A DNA stretch of 64,000 nucleotides from Sva-07 sp963728355 (GTDB taxonomy: Bacteria; Actinomycetota; Acidimicrobiia; Acidimicrobiales; Ilumatobacteraceae): assembly GCA_963728355.1 (NCBI GenBank), contig CAVSJQ010000007.1, positions 124,001-188,000 on the forward strand. Direction: 5' to 3'. The notes under the pieces are model-generated. The model was not told the origin of the DNA. It worked only from the letters and a program-made list of their open reading frames with translations, and did not search any database. The translations under genes were made by a program, and so were the position numbers. The stretch's first letter is position 1; every line of letters starts with the position of its first letter. This document shows, in pieces, positions 8,775-17,505 of this stretch.

Positions 8775-9773
8775 TCAGCCGAGGTCGGGCCAGCGGCGTT
8801 GCTGGCGGCGACGCAGACCGGCGGTGCCGAGCTTGCGGCGCTCGGCAAGGGCCCAGTCCCGGCGCCAGCCGGTGTGATCAGGCCCCGTGAGGGCGGGGCT
8901 GGTGCCTGCGGCGGCGCGTCGGCGCGCGGTCCAGAAGTCGGTGATCGCCTCGTCGCCGAGTGTGGTCACCGCCGTTTCGATGCGGGCGTTGAAACGTCGC
9001 GTCGGCTCACCGTCCTCCGGTCGCAGCGGTGCGCCGAACACCACCTTGGTACGACCGGGCTTCGGACGTTTCATCCCCTTGCCGAAGATGGCGCCGGTGC
9101 CGTCGATGAACACGGGCACGATCGGAGCGCCCGTGCGAGCCGACAGGTACGCCGCGCCCCCTTTGAAGTCCTGCCCCCAGCCATCGGGCGAGCGGCCGCC
9201 TTCCGGGTAGATGACCAAGCTGTATCCGTCGTCGATCAGGCTCTTGATCATCTCGGACGACTTGCGCCCGGTCAGCTCGCGGTCGATCGGGATCGCATTG
9301 AGGGAGAGTGCGGACAGTGCGGCCTTCCACTTCTTGTCGAAGAAGTAGTCCGCGGCGGCGGCGACGACCAGCTTGTGGCGCCAGGTGGCCGGCACGGACC
9401 GGATCATCAGGCCGGTGTCGAGATGGCTGTGGTGGTTGGGGGCGAAGATCACCGCCGGAGGATCCTCGGAGTTCGCCAGGTCGGCGAGTCGGTCGGTTCC
9501 CAGGATCTCCGGTGACGCCAGCACGCGAGCAGCGAGGCGCACCGGGCCCTCGACCATCACCGTGCGCGCCGAGGAGGCCAGTGGACGCCGTGCCCACTCG
9601 GTGTCGTAGTGGGCGCCGAGCCCGGACACCTCCGGCGGCACCTCGACACCACGGGGCACCGTCGGCGCTCGGTAGGGGAACCCGAAGTTGCGCAGCGGCA
9701 TCGTGATGCGGCGTACGGCGTGCTCGGCGACGCCGGTGGCCCGTTGGGCCCGCTGGAGGTTCCGATCGACCAT
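8775..9773 (-). CDS. 1-acyl-sn-glycerol-3-phosphate acyltransferase-like protein (PlsC family)
   Basis: The 332-residue acyltransferase has motif I NHHSHLD (His114 and Asp119, the HX4D catalytic pair), an IPIDR block, and motif III YPEGGRS (residues 189-195). These enzymes acylate lysophosphatidate or related glycerolipids on the inner membrane face. An extra C-terminal basic tail of about 40 residues is present. Its ATG is 7 nt after the stop of the LarA-like gene, so it is the last gene of the operon that begins with an acyl-CoA reductase. That context suggests an acylation step on a product of that operon rather than bulk phospholipid synthesis. Confidence 0.85.
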   Translation of the reverse strand: MVDRNLQRAQRATGVAEHAVRRITMPLRNFGFPYRAPTVPRGVEVPPEVSGLGAHYDTEWARRPLASSARTVMVEGPVRLAARVLASPEILGTDRLADLANSEDPPAVIFAPNHHSHLDTGLMIRSVPATWRHKLVVAAAADYFFDKKWKAALSALSLNAIPIDRELTGRKSSEMIKSLIDDGYSLVIYPEGGRSPDGWGQDFKGGAAYLSARTGAPIVPVFIDGTGAIFGKGMKRPKPGRTKVVFGAPLRPEDGEPTRRFNARIETAVTTLGDEAITDFWTARRRAAAGTSPALTGPDHTGWRRDWALAERRKLGTAGLRRRQQRRWPDLG

Positions 9774-9780
9774 CGCCGCC

Positions 9781-11367
9781 CTACTTCACATCCGCGATCA
9801 TGAGCGGCGGGGTCTTGATGTGTGTGATCGTCGGCGAGCGACCGACGGTGTCCGACGCGATTTCGAGGGCGTCGTTCATCGTCGATGCCGGCGTGAAGCC
9901 GAGCTTGCGCACCGTCGCGGCGTCGCCGCCGACGATGATGACCTTGCCGACGTGTTTCAGTGCGTGACTGCCCCAGTACCACATGTAGAACGGGTGCACG
10001 CCGTGATACGCGTTGGTGGTGCGGTAGAGGTGGCGGTACCAGTCGTCCTCGGCGTACTGCTGCTCCCACTTCTGTGACATCACGTGGGGATCGGTGGTGT
10101 CGGCGAGCACCTCCTCGAAGAAGTCGATGTAGCTGGGGTGGTGCACCGGGTGGAATTCGTTGGTGGTCGGGTGGGTGAGGATCACCACACCGCCTTCACG
10201 CACCAGCGGCTTGCCCCGGTACAGGTTGAAGAAGTAGCCGAGCCCGGTACACATCACCAGGATCGGGTTCATGATCGAGTGCACGTTGTACGGGCAGATG
10301 TAGGGGATGCCCATCGTGAGGATGTCGGTCTGCCCCTCGACCTCGACCAGTTGCTGGTCGTACACGTGCTGCGTCGTGATCTTGTGGACCGCCTCGACCT
10401 CGCCGCACTGGATGCTGGTCATCTGGTGCGGCGCCTCGATGCCGTGGAAGATCTTGCGGGCGAGGCGCGGCGGCGTCTTCGCCAGCGACTTTGCCGTGCC
10501 GAGATACAGCGCCCGGTCCTTGGCGTTCCACTCCCACTCACGCTTCGAGAGGAACTCGAATGGCTGCGGGAAGGTGTCGGTGTTGAGCGTTGTCTCGATC
10601 TGGAACACCTTGGGGCCGTGGTCGCGCATCACCTTGCCCATCCGCCACGTGCTCTTGTGGAGCTCGGACGCGTGCTGGTCCATGAAGGAGTGCGATGCCT
10701 CCATGGTGGTCGGATTGTGGTGATGGCGCAGCGAGCGGTAGCTGGCGAGGCCGACGGCGGTCGACTTCCACCCGCCGTCCATCGCCACGAGATTGATGTT
10801 GACGTAGACGAGCAGGTCGGACTCCGCGGCGCGTTTGTTGATCTCGATCTCCTCGCCCTGGTCGGTGGTGCCCAGGAAGGCCAGGTTGTCGGGATCCTCG
10901 GCGTCGTGCTGGTACAGCAGACCGCGGGGCTCGAACGCGTCGTAGACGCGGTCGCCGAGGGCGTGGCGTAGCTCGAATTCGTGCATGCGCCGGTGCAGGG
11001 CGAGCGCAGCGATGATGTGGACGTCGTCGACGCCGGCATCGGCGGCCATGGTGAGCACTTGTTCGATGATCCGTTGGCGCAGGTCGGGGCGGCGCATCTT
11101 CGGGAGCGGCAGGCTGACGTCGTCGAACGCGATCGTCAGCTTCATGCCGGGGAACAGCAGCGACGGCAGCGGGTCCATGTCGATCGGGTCGAGCAGGGCG
11201 ATGCGGATCGCGCCGTCGATGTCGTCGATGGCCTCGTGCGGCTCCGGCGCGTAGATCACCCGGCTGCGGTCGGCGGGCAGCTTCTCGAGCCGGAATCCCT
11301 CCCCGTGCCAGAACAGCGTGGGCGGTGTCGACTTGTCGACGTCGAGAACGAAACCAGGGCGAGGCAT
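9781..11367 (-). CDS. LarA-like protein (DUF2088, lactate racemase superfamily)
   Basis: The 528-residue protein matches the LarA/DUF2088 fold. LTIAFDDVSLPLP corresponds to the N-terminal motif. An HRRMHEFELRHALG segment follows, then GGWKSTAVG with the lysine that, in LarA, anchors the nickel-pincer nucleotide, and RHHHNPTTME supplies histidines. LarA enzymes racemise or epimerise 2-hydroxy acids. It is about 100 residues longer than classical LarA and no larB, larC or larE cofactor genes are nearby, so cofactor supply must be remote or the chemistry differs. The ATG at 11367 shares bases with the stop of a 35-codon ORF (TGATG), implying translational coupling. Confidence 0.75.
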   Translation of the reverse strand: MPRPGFVLDVDKSTPPTLFWHGEGFRLEKLPADRSRVIYAPEPHEAIDDIDGAIRIALLDPIDMDPLPSLLFPGMKLTIAFDDVSLPLPKMRRPDLRQRIIEQVLTMAADAGVDDVHIIAALALHRRMHEFELRHALGDRVYDAFEPRGLLYQHDAEDPDNLAFLGTTDQGEEIEINKRAAESDLLVYVNINLVAMDGGWKSTAVGLASYRSLRHHHNPTTMEASHSFMDQHASELHKSTWRMGKVMRDHGPKVFQIETTLNTDTFPQPFEFLSKREWEWNAKDRALYLGTAKSLAKTPPRLARKIFHGIEAPHQMTSIQCGEVEAVHKITTQHVYDQQLVEVEGQTDILTMGIPYICPYNVHSIMNPILVMCTGLGYFFNLYRGKPLVREGGVVILTHPTTNEFHPVHHPSYIDFFEEVLADTTDPHVMSQKWEQQYAEDDWYRHLYRTTNAYHGVHPFYMWYWGSHALKHVGKVIIVGGDAATVRKLGFTPASTMNDALEIASDTVGRSPTITHIKTPPLMIADVK

Positions 11368-11474
11368 CAGTGAAGGACCCTTCGTGAATGAACGCGCGGC
11401 GAGGGAAGCGCCAGCGACGAGCCGCACAGGCCGAGTAGCCGAAGCGGAGCGGAGGTGATCGAGGTCATCATCAT
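11367..11474 (-). CDS. 35-codon small ORF bridging ADH and LarA-like genes
   Basis: The frame starts with three consecutive ATG codons; the first (11474) overlaps the alcohol dehydrogenase stop as ATGA. The ORF ends in a TGA that overlaps the LarA-like ATG as TGATG. The predicted peptide has a hydrophobic middle (LRLLGLCGSSLALP) and a basic C-terminus (RVHSRRV). It may be a real small protein or simply a translated bridge carrying ribosomes to the LarA-like start. No homologue is recognised. The only support is the exact overlaps at both ends and the lack of any other explanation for the 100-bp gap in an otherwise tight operon. Confidence 0.35.
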   Translation of the reverse strand: MMMTSITSAPLRLLGLCGSSLALPSPRVHSRRVLH

Positions 11475-12655
11475 GGACGGAACGCGATCTTGACGGCGCC
11501 GCGGCGACCGGCGGTGGCAGCGTGGGCGATCGCGTCGACGTGGTCGGACAGGGGATAGGTGGCCGACAGCAGCCGTTCGGCGCGTAGGTCGTTCGCGGTC
11601 TCGATCGCCAGGTCGAACGTGCGGACGGTTCGGCCATCGGGGAGGTGTTCGGTGCCGTAGGTGTAGGCGCCCTTGAGTTCGGTCTCGCGGTGCCAGAGGC
11701 CGGTGAGGTCGAGCGTGACGTCGGCGGGCATCCCGAGCAGCACCACCCGGCCACGCGGCCGGGTGATGCGGAGACTGTCGGCGACGGTGGCGCTGGTGCC
11801 GACGGCGTCGATCGTGACATGGGCGCCCGACGACAGGTGGTCGCCGACCATGTGACAGCCCGCCGCCCGGCGAACCGCACGGGCCAACTCGTCGGGGCCG
11901 ACGACGACGTCGGCGCCGAACTCTTTCGCGAACTGCCGCTGGTGCGGGTAGCGAGCGCCGACGATGATGCGGACGTCGGGCACGTAGCGTCGCAGGCCGG
12001 CGATCGCTGCCAGGCCCATCGTGCCGGCGCCGAGCACGGCGACGATCGCCGGCGAAGCGGTGTCCTGTCGTGACGCCACGACCGGCGCCGCGAGGAGCGC
12101 TGCGTGGATGCCGCCGGCGAAGGGTTCCACGAGCACGGCGCGCTCGTCGGGCATGTCGTCGGCGACGCGGTGGAGCTGGGTCTCGTGGGCGACGAACCCG
12201 GGCGCCCAGCCTCCGCCGGTCGAGCAACAGAAGCCGGTCTGGATCCCGGGCTCGAGGTCGCCCGTGGCGAGATGGGCGTAGTCGTCACCGTCTCCGGGCG
12301 CGGCGCCCGCGAACGGTGGAGCGACGCCGCGAGCCTCGTGGCCGAGGACGGGTTCGAGCACCACCCGGGAGCCGTCCTCGAGTTCACCGACCACCTCGTG
12401 GCCGGGTACGAAGGGAAACGACACCCAGTCCTCGAAGTACAGCGAGGCGTGACCCTCGACGAGCGACAGATCCGACCCGCAGATCCCGGCGAGTCGGGTG
12501 CGCACGCGGTGCCAGTCGGGTCCCGGCAGTTCGGGATCGTCGACCGAGGTGTACTCGAGCGGTCCGATCTTGGTCGCCGTGACCGGTGAGATCGCCGACG
12601 CGATGCGCGCCATGCCCAGGCGCGGCACCGAGCGTGCGACGCGCAGGGCTTTCAT
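11471..12655 (-). CDS. zinc-binding alcohol dehydrogenase, MDR family
   Basis: The 394-residue medium-chain dehydrogenase has the catalytic zinc motifs CGSD and GHE, and the NAD(P) glycine motif GAGTMG after a VLGAG strand. The C-terminal part (KIAFRP) is complete. It should interconvert an alcohol and an aldehyde or ketone. The usual four-cysteine structural zinc lobe is not evident; only a CC pair in FCCSTGGGW is present. Its ATG overlaps the stop of the acyl-CoA reductase/HAD gene by 4 nt, so it may act on the alcohol or aldehyde from that enzyme. Confidence 0.85.
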   Translation of the reverse strand: MKALRVARSVPRLGMARIASAISPVTATKIGPLEYTSVDDPELPGPDWHRVRTRLAGICGSDLSLVEGHASLYFEDWVSFPFVPGHEVVGELEDGSRVVLEPVLGHEARGVAPPFAGAAPGDGDDYAHLATGDLEPGIQTGFCCSTGGGWAPGFVAHETQLHRVADDMPDERAVLVEPFAGGIHAALLAAPVVASRQDTASPAIVAVLGAGTMGLAAIAGLRRYVPDVRIIVGARYPHQRQFAKEFGADVVVGPDELARAVRRAAGCHMVGDHLSSGAHVTIDAVGTSATVADSLRITRPRGRVVLLGMPADVTLDLTGLWHRETELKGAYTYGTEHLPDGRTVRTFDLAIETANDLRAERLLSATYPLSDHVDAIAHAATAGRRGAVKIAFRP

Positions 12656-15072
12656 CTCCGAACCTCACCGGTGACGCCGGTGCCAGCCACCGGCGTCACC
12701 GGTCGCGGGCCGCCGAAGCGTTCGCGGCGTTGGCGTTCGGAGAGGAGCGGGCCGATCGGCAGTTTCGGTCGTGGACCGCCAGGAGCCTTGCTCCAGTGCT
12801 CGACGAGCCAGCCGCGCTTGCGGGCGATCGCCGCGAGTCGGGTCTCCGGGTTGACCGCGACGGGGAAGCCAACCGCTTCGAACAACGGCAGGTCCGAGGA
12901 AGAATCGGCGTAAGCGACGCACTCGTCGAGATGGAACCCTTCCGCCTCGCAGTAGTCGGAGAGGACCTGGGCGCGTGCCTCGCCGGTCGGTGGCACGGTG
13001 TGCATCTCGCCCGAGTAGGTGTTGTCCGGTCGGATCGCCATTTCTGCGGCGACGATCTCGTCGAACAGTGGCCGCAACCCTTCGACGTTGAAGCTCAATG
13101 CGCCGGTGATCAGGATGGTGCGGTGGCCGAGCGCGCGGTGCTGACGCACGCGCCGCATCCCCTCCGGGAACGACTTGGTCATGATGATCTGACCGAACAT
13201 CTCCCGTGCGTCGCGTTCGATCTGTTCGACCGGTGCATCCTCGTAACGGCGGTAGAAGTGGCGCAGGAAGTCGCTGCGATCGGCGCGGTCGAGCTTGAGG
13301 AGCCCGGGCCCCTCGAGGAGCGTCCGTAACACGTAGCGGATCCGCTCGGGCGTGTCGAGGCGGCGTGTGGCCAGCCACGAGTAGCTCTCGACGACGTTCG
13401 AAGAGATCAGCGTGTTCTCGAGGTCGAAGGCCACGACCTGGCGCTTCGGGTCGAGCACCTGCTTGCGGAGTCGGGCCATGCGGTCGATGGACTGGGAAGG
13501 GCCGGGCGTGGTCTTGACGCGGGCGTGCTGGACGATCGAGGGGAGGTGGATCTGGGTGATGTAGGTCGGCCAGTCGACCGACCGAGGGTCGAAGTTGAAC
13601 GTGGCTCGGTCCTCATCGCTGAGTTCGCCCCAGGTCAGCATCAGGTTGTCGACCTGGTAGATCGCCTCACATTCGGTGTACAGCCCGTACAGCTCGACGT
13701 AGGTGAGCGCCCGCTCGACCTCGGTCCGCTTCATCTCGATCTGTGCCGACCACTCGGCCTGGCGTCCACGCAGCGGCAGGTTCTGCAGCACCTTCTCGCC
13801 AGCCGTGAGGATCGTCTTGGCCCGGTTGAGTTGTCCCTGCACGCGACCGCGGCCCGGGAAGCGGAACTCCGGCACCACGATCGGCTGACCCTTGGCGTCG
13901 TAGATCGGATGCTCGAGAAACCAGCCGCTCACGTTGTCGACGAGCATGCGGTATTTCAGCGGGTTGATGCCGCCCGACGCCACCTGGGTGATCTCGGGGG
14001 CGCGCTCGGGACCGAGTGCGGCCACCGCGATGATCGCTGCGACGACGATGTCGACCGGGATCACGTCGACAGTGCCCTCGGGCACCCCGGGGAACTCGTC
14101 GAGCAGCCCGCGGGCGTAGGAGATCAGCACCGGCTCGGCCATCCGGAACCCACGGATCCATCCCGGTCGGGGCTCGGCGAGTGCGGACTCGATGATCGAC
14201 GGCCGCACGATCGACACCGGCACGGATCCTTTGACGTCGGTGAGCGCCTGTTCACCCAGGGCCTTCGTGAAGGCGTAGGCGTCGGGCCAGCCGACGCTGG
14301 CAGCGCGCGCCCTGCCGGCCTCGACGAGCTGATCCTTCACCCATTTCTCGCGCAGTTGCTCGGTCTTGGACGCCAGCGCGGGCGCCCCTGCGGCGCCGAG
14401 CTCGGTGCGGGCTTCGCTTCGGAAGTGTTCGAGGCGTTCCTTCGCGCGACTCGCCGCATCGGCGTCGGAGCGGAGCCGTCGACTGGCCTGCACCTCGCTG
14501 CGCCAGTCGATGCCGATGTCGAAGGGTCCGTCGCTGACGAGCTTCTCGGGAGCGTTGCCACGCCGGTTGCCGGCGACGTAGCAGGTCGACACGGCGACGA
14601 GGTGTGGGGTGATGCCGATCTCGTTGCAGAGGTCCGCGATGCGCGACGGCCCGAGCAGGTTGATCTCGACCGCCGAGTCGAGGGGTGAATCGAACGACAC
14701 CGCAGCCGCTGAGTGGATCACGATGTCGCATCCTGCAAACGTCGCACGGTCGGCGTCGTTCAGCCCGAGTCCGTCACGCGTCACGTCGCCGGACACCGTG
14801 GTGACCCGGCCGGTGACGTCGGCGAAGTCGACACCTCGCTCGTCGCACTCGGCACGGAGCCGGTCGAATGCATCGTTCTTGAAGATCTCGCGCTCGGTGC
14901 GGCGGGCAGCGCTCGTGCGTTGACCGTCGCGTACGAGCAGGACGAGCTCGCAGCCGGGAACCGACCGCAGCAGCCGTTCGACGAGCGCCGTGCCGACGAA
15001 ACCCGTTGCGCCGGTGATGGCGATCCGTTTCCCCGCGAGCGATTCGGCGATCACGGTTGACGTGTCTAGCAC
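12652..15072 (-). CDS. fatty acyl-CoA reductase-like SDR fused to HAD-IB hydrolase
   Basis: This 806-residue fusion has an N-terminal extended SDR (GATGFVG at 21-27, a YAFTK active-site pair, then reductase-type IRPSIIESA) like alcohol-forming fatty acyl-CoA reductases. From about residue 540 it has a HAD-IB phosphatase-like domain. HAD motif I reads DLENT (Asp550, Glu552), so the usual second aspartate is glutamate. Motif IV DSSSD and motif II threonine (ILITGAL) are present. The predicted role is reduction of an acyl-CoA coupled to a phosphatase-like step. It heads a minus-strand operon divergent from TetR. GTG 15072 or GTG 15054 could be the start; TAGACA ends 8 nt before the latter. Confidence 0.8.
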   Translation of the reverse strand: MLDTSTVIAESLAGKRIAITGATGFVGTALVERLLRSVPGCELVLLVRDGQRTSAARRTEREIFKNDAFDRLRAECDERGVDFADVTGRVTTVSGDVTRDGLGLNDADRATFAGCDIVIHSAAAVSFDSPLDSAVEINLLGPSRIADLCNEIGITPHLVAVSTCYVAGNRRGNAPEKLVSDGPFDIGIDWRSEVQASRRLRSDADAASRAKERLEHFRSEARTELGAAGAPALASKTEQLREKWVKDQLVEAGRARAASVGWPDAYAFTKALGEQALTDVKGSVPVSIVRPSIIESALAEPRPGWIRGFRMAEPVLISYARGLLDEFPGVPEGTVDVIPVDIVVAAIIAVAALGPERAPEITQVASGGINPLKYRMLVDNVSGWFLEHPIYDAKGQPIVVPEFRFPGRGRVQGQLNRAKTILTAGEKVLQNLPLRGRQAEWSAQIEMKRTEVERALTYVELYGLYTECEAIYQVDNLMLTWGELSDEDRATFNFDPRSVDWPTYITQIHLPSIVQHARVKTTPGPSQSIDRMARLRKQVLDPKRQVVAFDLENTLISSNVVESYSWLATRRLDTPERIRYVLRTLLEGPGLLKLDRADRSDFLRHFYRRYEDAPVEQIERDAREMFGQIIMTKSFPEGMRRVRQHRALGHRTILITGALSFNVEGLRPLFDEIVAAEMAIRPDNTYSGEMHTVPPTGEARAQVLSDYCEAEGFHLDECVAYADSSSDLPLFEAVGFPVAVNPETRLAAIARKRGWLVEHWSKAPGGPRPKLPIGPLLSERQRRERFGGPRPVTPVAGTGVTGEVRR

Positions 15073-15077
15073 AATCG

Positions 15078-15093
15078 TCTACCAATTGGTAGA
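15078..15093. promoter_or_regulatory. 16-bp perfect palindrome, probable TetR operator
   Basis: The sequence TCTACCAATTGGTAGA is a perfect inverted repeat. It sits in the 34-bp gap between the divergent TetR gene (ATG 15107) and the acyl-CoA reductase operon (GTG 15072). TetR dimers bind such palindromes, so it probably represses both its own gene and the operon, relieved by an acyl-CoA or lipid ligand. The palindrome is seen; the regulator assignment is inferred from position. Confidence 0.7.
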
Positions 15094-15106
15094 GAGATGA
15101 GCGAAG

Positions 15107-15700
15107 ATGGCTGAGCGATCGACCCGAGATCGGATCCTGGCGGCGGCGCTCGATCTGTTCGGGACCCGAGGCGTCGACGCCGTGTCGCTGGACGAGATCG
15201 CTCGAGCCGTCGGCGTGCGCAAGCAGACCGTGCTGTACTGGTTCGCGTCGAAGGACGATCTCGTCGACGAGGTGCTCGCCGTTGCGGCTGCAGAGTTGGT
15301 GATCGTGATCGATGCGGCGCTGCGTGCTGCACCGGACGATCCGCTCGACCGGATCGACGCGGTCGTGCGAGCCGTGTTCCGACCGGCCGTGCGCCGCCCC
15401 GCCCTGCTCGGGCTGATCCGCGAGGTCAGTCGGCTCGACTCTGCACCCGCCGAGCGGCTGCGGTTTCGCATCCAGTCGCTCGTGGACCGTGCCGTCGGCT
15501 ACCTGGGTGCCGAGATGGCGGCCGGTCGCCTCCGCCGCGGCGACCCGCGTCTCGTGGCCGCCCTCGGCTACGCCACCCTCACCGGCATCGCCACCGAGCC
15601 CGAGGCGCTCCGTGCCGTCGGGTGGCAGCCGACCCCCGCCGGCCTGCGGCGCCTCCGCGACGAGCTGCGAGGGTTCCTCCGCGCCGCGCTGGCCCCGTGA
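15107..15700 (+). CDS. TetR/AcrR-family transcriptional regulator
   Basis: The 197-residue regulator has a typical TetR helix-turn-helix at residues 8-52 (ILAAALDLFGTRGVDAVSLD then KQTVLYWFASKDDL). A divergent C-terminal ligand domain is all-helical. It is divergent from the acyl-CoA reductase operon with a perfect palindrome in the gap, so it most likely controls that operon and itself. The ligand is unknown. No strong Shine-Dalgarno precedes ATG 15107; a weak TAGAGA box is 11 nt upstream. Confidence 0.9.
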   Translation: MAERSTRDRILAAALDLFGTRGVDAVSLDEIARAVGVRKQTVLYWFASKDDLVDEVLAVAAAELVIVIDAALRAAPDDPLDRIDAVVRAVFRPAVRRPALLGLIREVSRLDSAPAERLRFRIQSLVDRAVGYLGAEMAAGRLRRGDPRLVAALGYATLTGIATEPEALRAVGWQPTPAGLRRLRDELRGFLRAALAP

Positions 15701-15747
15701 CGACGACGCGCTGCGGCTCGGTGCCGAGTACCGGCTGACCGGCGTGA

Positions 15748-17475
15748 TCAGGCCGGGGTTCGGGCGCGGAAACCCGCTTCGGCGGCAGCGACGGTTGCGA
15801 AGATGTGATTCGGGCCGATCAGGTCGGTCAGCTCGTAGCGGTCGAGTTCTTCGCGGACCTCGGGCATCACCTCGGCCAACACGAGCGTGACCCCGTTCGT
15901 GGAGAGATTCGCGACGATGGCCCGGAGCGACTCCGCACCGGACATGTCGATGTCGGGAATGGCGGCCGCATAGAGACACACCCACTCGGGCGGCTCGTCA
16001 GACGCGCCGAACGAGAGCAGCTCGTCGGTGAAGTGCTCGGCGTTCGCGTAGTAGAGCGGCGCAGAGAACCGGTACACGACGAGCCCCGGTTCCGTTCGGG
16101 CATCCGGGGTGACCGGGCCCGCCTTCCAGTGACCGGCCTGGTCGCCGGTCGTCGGAGACATCACGGCGGTCGGCGGACGGTACGAACGCCGGAGATGGTC
16201 GATGATCGACAGCACGATGGCGACGATGATGCCTTGCAGCACGCCGACCAGGACGACGGTGCCGGCGGTGATCGCCGCCACCACGAACTCATCGCGCCGG
16301 AGCTTCCAGATGCGCTTCATCCCGGCGGCGTCGACCAGTTCGATGCCGATCAGGAATACGACGGTCGCCAGCACCGCTTCGGGCATGTACTGCAGCGGTG
16401 CCGTGAGCCAGAGCAGGACGATCGCAACGATGACGACGGTCGTGACCGACGCCAGTTGGCTCTTGCCGCCGGCACCGTCGACCATCTGGGTCTTGGTCGG
16501 GCTGCCGTTGACGACGAAGGTGCCGGTGAACGCGGCGCCGAGGTTGGCGGCACCGAGGCCGACGAGGTCGACGTTCTCGTCGAACGTGTCGCTGTACTTC
16601 GCTGCGTAGGCCCTCGATGTCGCGGCGCTCTGGGCGAGGATCAACACGAAGATCGAGATCGCAGTTCCCATCAGTGTCGGCACATCACTCCAGGGCACCG
16701 CCGGAAAGCTGATGCTCGGAAGTCCGCTGGGCACCGAGCCCAGTGTGGCCACGCCGTGGTCGGCCAGGTCCCACTGCCAGCTGATCAGCATCGCGCCGAT
16801 CACGGCGATGAGCGCTCCCGGAATCTTGGCGGAGATCGCCTTGCCCCCCAGGATCACGATGACCACTCCGGCGGACACGGCCACGGTCGACCAGCTGATG
16901 TCGCCGATGTTCTCCATCGTGCTCCAGAACTTGGCGAGCGTGTTGTCGAACTTCGTACCGTCGATCGTGACGCCGCTCCCGGTCGGGATCCCGAGCATGC
17001 CCCCGACCTGGCCGAAGGCGACCTGGATGCCGACACCGGTCAGGAACCCGATGAGCACCGTTCGCGACATGAAGTCGGCGAGGAAGCCGAGGCCGACCAG
17101 GCGGGCGACGATGAGCAGGCCGGCAGCCATCAGCGCCACCATGCCGGCGAGGGCGACGTACTGATCGGACTGCGCCGTGGCCAGACCGGCCAGCCCCGCC
17201 GCCAGGATGGCGGCCGTCGCCGAGTCCGCACCGACGACGAGGTGGCGCGACGAACCGAGCAGGGCGAACAACAGCAGCGGGACGAGGATCGTGTAGAGCC
17301 CGGTGATCACCGGCATGCCGGCGATCGACGTGTACCCCATCACCTCGGGAATGGCGAGCGCCGCCAGGGTGACGCCGGCGATGACGTCGGTCGCCACCCC
17401 GCGTGGGTTCCAGGGGAGGATTCCCTGCATCACCGGGAACCGGTGCGCGGGGGTGGTGTGTTTCGTGACGTCCAT
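15748..17475 (-). CDS. SulP-family anion transporter with STAS domain
   Basis: The 575-residue protein has the SulP membrane core of about 10-14 helices (signature LAIPEVMGYTSIAGMPVITG) and a cytoplasmic STAS domain from about residue 450. SulP proteins move sulfate, bicarbonate or related anions. A Shine-Dalgarno (GGGAG) lies 7 nt before ATG 17475, unlike the leaderless neighbours. It is followed in the opposite orientation by TetR and preceded on the same strand by small stress-type genes. The STAS tail ends with an EAGFRAR segment. The substrate cannot be set from sequence. Confidence 0.9.
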   Translation of the reverse strand: MDVTKHTTPAHRFPVMQGILPWNPRGVATDVIAGVTLAALAIPEVMGYTSIAGMPVITGLYTILVPLLLFALLGSSRHLVVGADSATAAILAAGLAGLATAQSDQYVALAGMVALMAAGLLIVARLVGLGFLADFMSRTVLIGFLTGVGIQVAFGQVGGMLGIPTGSGVTIDGTKFDNTLAKFWSTMENIGDISWSTVAVSAGVVIVILGGKAISAKIPGALIAVIGAMLISWQWDLADHGVATLGSVPSGLPSISFPAVPWSDVPTLMGTAISIFVLILAQSAATSRAYAAKYSDTFDENVDLVGLGAANLGAAFTGTFVVNGSPTKTQMVDGAGGKSQLASVTTVVIVAIVLLWLTAPLQYMPEAVLATVVFLIGIELVDAAGMKRIWKLRRDEFVVAAITAGTVVLVGVLQGIIVAIVLSIIDHLRRSYRPPTAVMSPTTGDQAGHWKAGPVTPDARTEPGLVVYRFSAPLYYANAEHFTDELLSFGASDEPPEWVCLYAAAIPDIDMSGAESLRAIVANLSTNGVTLVLAEVMPEVREELDRYELTDLIGPNHIFATVAAAEAGFRARTPA

Positions 17476-17505
17476 CTGTTCTCCCCCAGGAACGAAGCCT
17501 GGCGC

